Shown piece by piece: positions 5,505 to 6,171 of a stretch of DNA of 6,171 nt. Source of the stretch: Candidatus Kapaibacterium sp. (lineage in GTDB: Bacteria > Bacteroidota > Ignavibacteria > Kapaibacteriales > UBA961). Positions within the stretch are counted from its first letter, which is position 1. Each line of letters begins with the position of its first letter. Both the position numbers and the translations under genes were made by a program. The DNA lies in contig JALRFC010000078.1 in the NCBI GenBank assembly GCA_023253875.1, positions 1-6,171 of the forward strand. The letters are read 5' to 3'. The notes below the pieces were generated by a model. It was not told the origin of the DNA. It made no database searches and saw nothing but the letters and a program-made list of their open reading frames with translations.

Positions 5505-6171
5505 GTGCAAAATATACCATTCTACATAATCTTACTCATTTCACTGCTTCAACCATTGACGCATACATTGTCAAGCGAGGCATCTTTTATTCTTCCTGAT
5601 ACCTCAATACGTCAAGGAATTCGCTGGAATTTGCCTGTTTTTATGAGCACGAAAGGAGCTGTTACTCAGCAATCTTGCACAATAACGGTGGCAATACCCA
5701 AAAAGCGCATCATACTCCATGATGCTTTGACAGAACCCGGTACATTATTTACATGTAAAAAAACCGCAATCACCTTCCTTTCCGATGGTGATGAATTCAA
5801 GGAATATGCCATCACTTGTCCAAATCCACTATTTGATTCTACAGGCATTGCCTTGTATTTGGAATTGGAAACATTGGCCGGAATGGATTCTACTGCAGCA
5901 GTCAAAATACTTTCATTCAGCATTGGCAATGATGTTCAAGACATAGAACAAGTTGGTGGTACGATCACTGTTTTAGATCCACCCGTTATGCAGGCAAGTA
6001 CAGAGGGCATGGACATCAATGCTCCAAATCCATTTGCATATTCAACTTCCTTCAATTACTATATGGGAAAATCCGGGGATGTTCAGTTCTTTCTTTACAA
6101 TTCACAAGGGAAATTGATTAAAGAGTTTCCGATTGAAAAAAAAGTTGCCGGTCGTCATGTATTTACATTAC
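5505..6171 (+). CDS. secreted protein with T9SS type A C-terminal sorting domain, cut by right edge
   Basis: There are 222 codons without a stop before the right edge; the frame is open only from 5430, after a TAG at 5427. No ATG occurs until 5643. The GTG at 5505 begins a good signal peptide (MQNIPFYIILLISLLQPLTHTLSS, cleavage about 21-25) and lies downstream of the predicted transcription start, which excludes the in-frame TTG at 5454. Residues about 35-160 form a beta-rich, probably immunoglobulin/cohesin-like domain with three cysteines (58, 84, 105), not assignable to a named family. From about 172 the pattern NAPNPFAYSTSFNYYM, then DVQFFLYNSQGKLIKEF and AGRHVFTL, is the type A T9SS sorting tail (Por_Secre_tail), with only its last 20-30 residues missing. 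The product is expected to cross the outer membrane by T9SS and be attached or released at the surface. Its role is unknown. Confidence 0.85.
   Translation, partial: MQNIPFYIILLISLLQPLTHTLSSEASFILPDTSIRQGIRWNLPVFMSTKGAVTQQSCTITVAIPKKRIILHDALTEPGTLFTCKKTAITFLSDGDEFKEYAITCPNPLFDSTGIALYLELETLAGMDSTAAVKILSFSIGNDVQDIEQVGGTITVLDPPVMQASTEGMDINAPNPFAYSTSFNYYMGKSGDVQFFLYNSQGKLIKEFPIEKKVAGRHVFTL

Overview
This 6.2 kb window has about 40% GC and most probably comes from a Gram-negative member of the Bacteroidota/Chlorobiota assemblage; an Ignavibacteria- or Kapabacteria-like lineage is my guess. Three things point there: a type IX secretion (T9SS) C-terminal sorting tail, a T9SS plug-type (DUF5103) protein, and a Kdo transferase with the Bacteroidota-style 'LGEFEQ' motif. 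Most start codons lack a Shine-Dalgarno sequence, and one promoter carries an exact Bacteroidota-type TAnnTTTG element (TATCTTTG).

Layout. A minus-strand cluster covers 1-4305. In transcription order it encodes a small predicted outer-membrane beta-barrel protein (4305-3523), a HAD-family phosphatase (3521-2910), a second beta-barrel protein resembling DUF1207 (2908-2108), a DUF5103/T9SS plug-like secreted protein (2108-762), and the start of waaA/kdtA (775 to beyond the left edge). The junctions are extremely tight: a 1-base gap, a 1-base gap, a TGATG overlap, and then a 14-base overlap or 10-base gap depending on the waaA start. One envelope-biogenesis operon with coupled translation is therefore likely. 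Divergent from it, on the plus strand, is pta (phosphate acetyltransferase, 4400-5380). After a 124-base gap comes a secreted protein with a GTG start, a signal peptide and a T9SS type A sorting tail (5505 to beyond the right edge).

The 94-base region between the divergent genes has nested, concentric dyad symmetry centred near 4349. An inner perfect GCATAAT-CTT-ATTATGC palindrome is framed by near-perfect GCATTTT(T)GTA/TACAAAATGC arms. A sigma70-like promoter for the minus-strand operon (TTGGCA-18-CATAAT) lies in this symmetric structure and helps fix the start of the first gene.

Functionally the window combines outer-membrane construction (Kdo addition to lipid A, beta-barrels, T9SS) with acetyl-phosphate metabolism. 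I see no CRISPR array, mobile element, RNA gene or defence system, and no clearly undescribed multi-gene system. The most distinctive signals are the symmetric divergent promoter region and the linkage of a T9SS plug gene to waaA and two beta-barrel genes. No gene-free stretch exceeds 300 bases.
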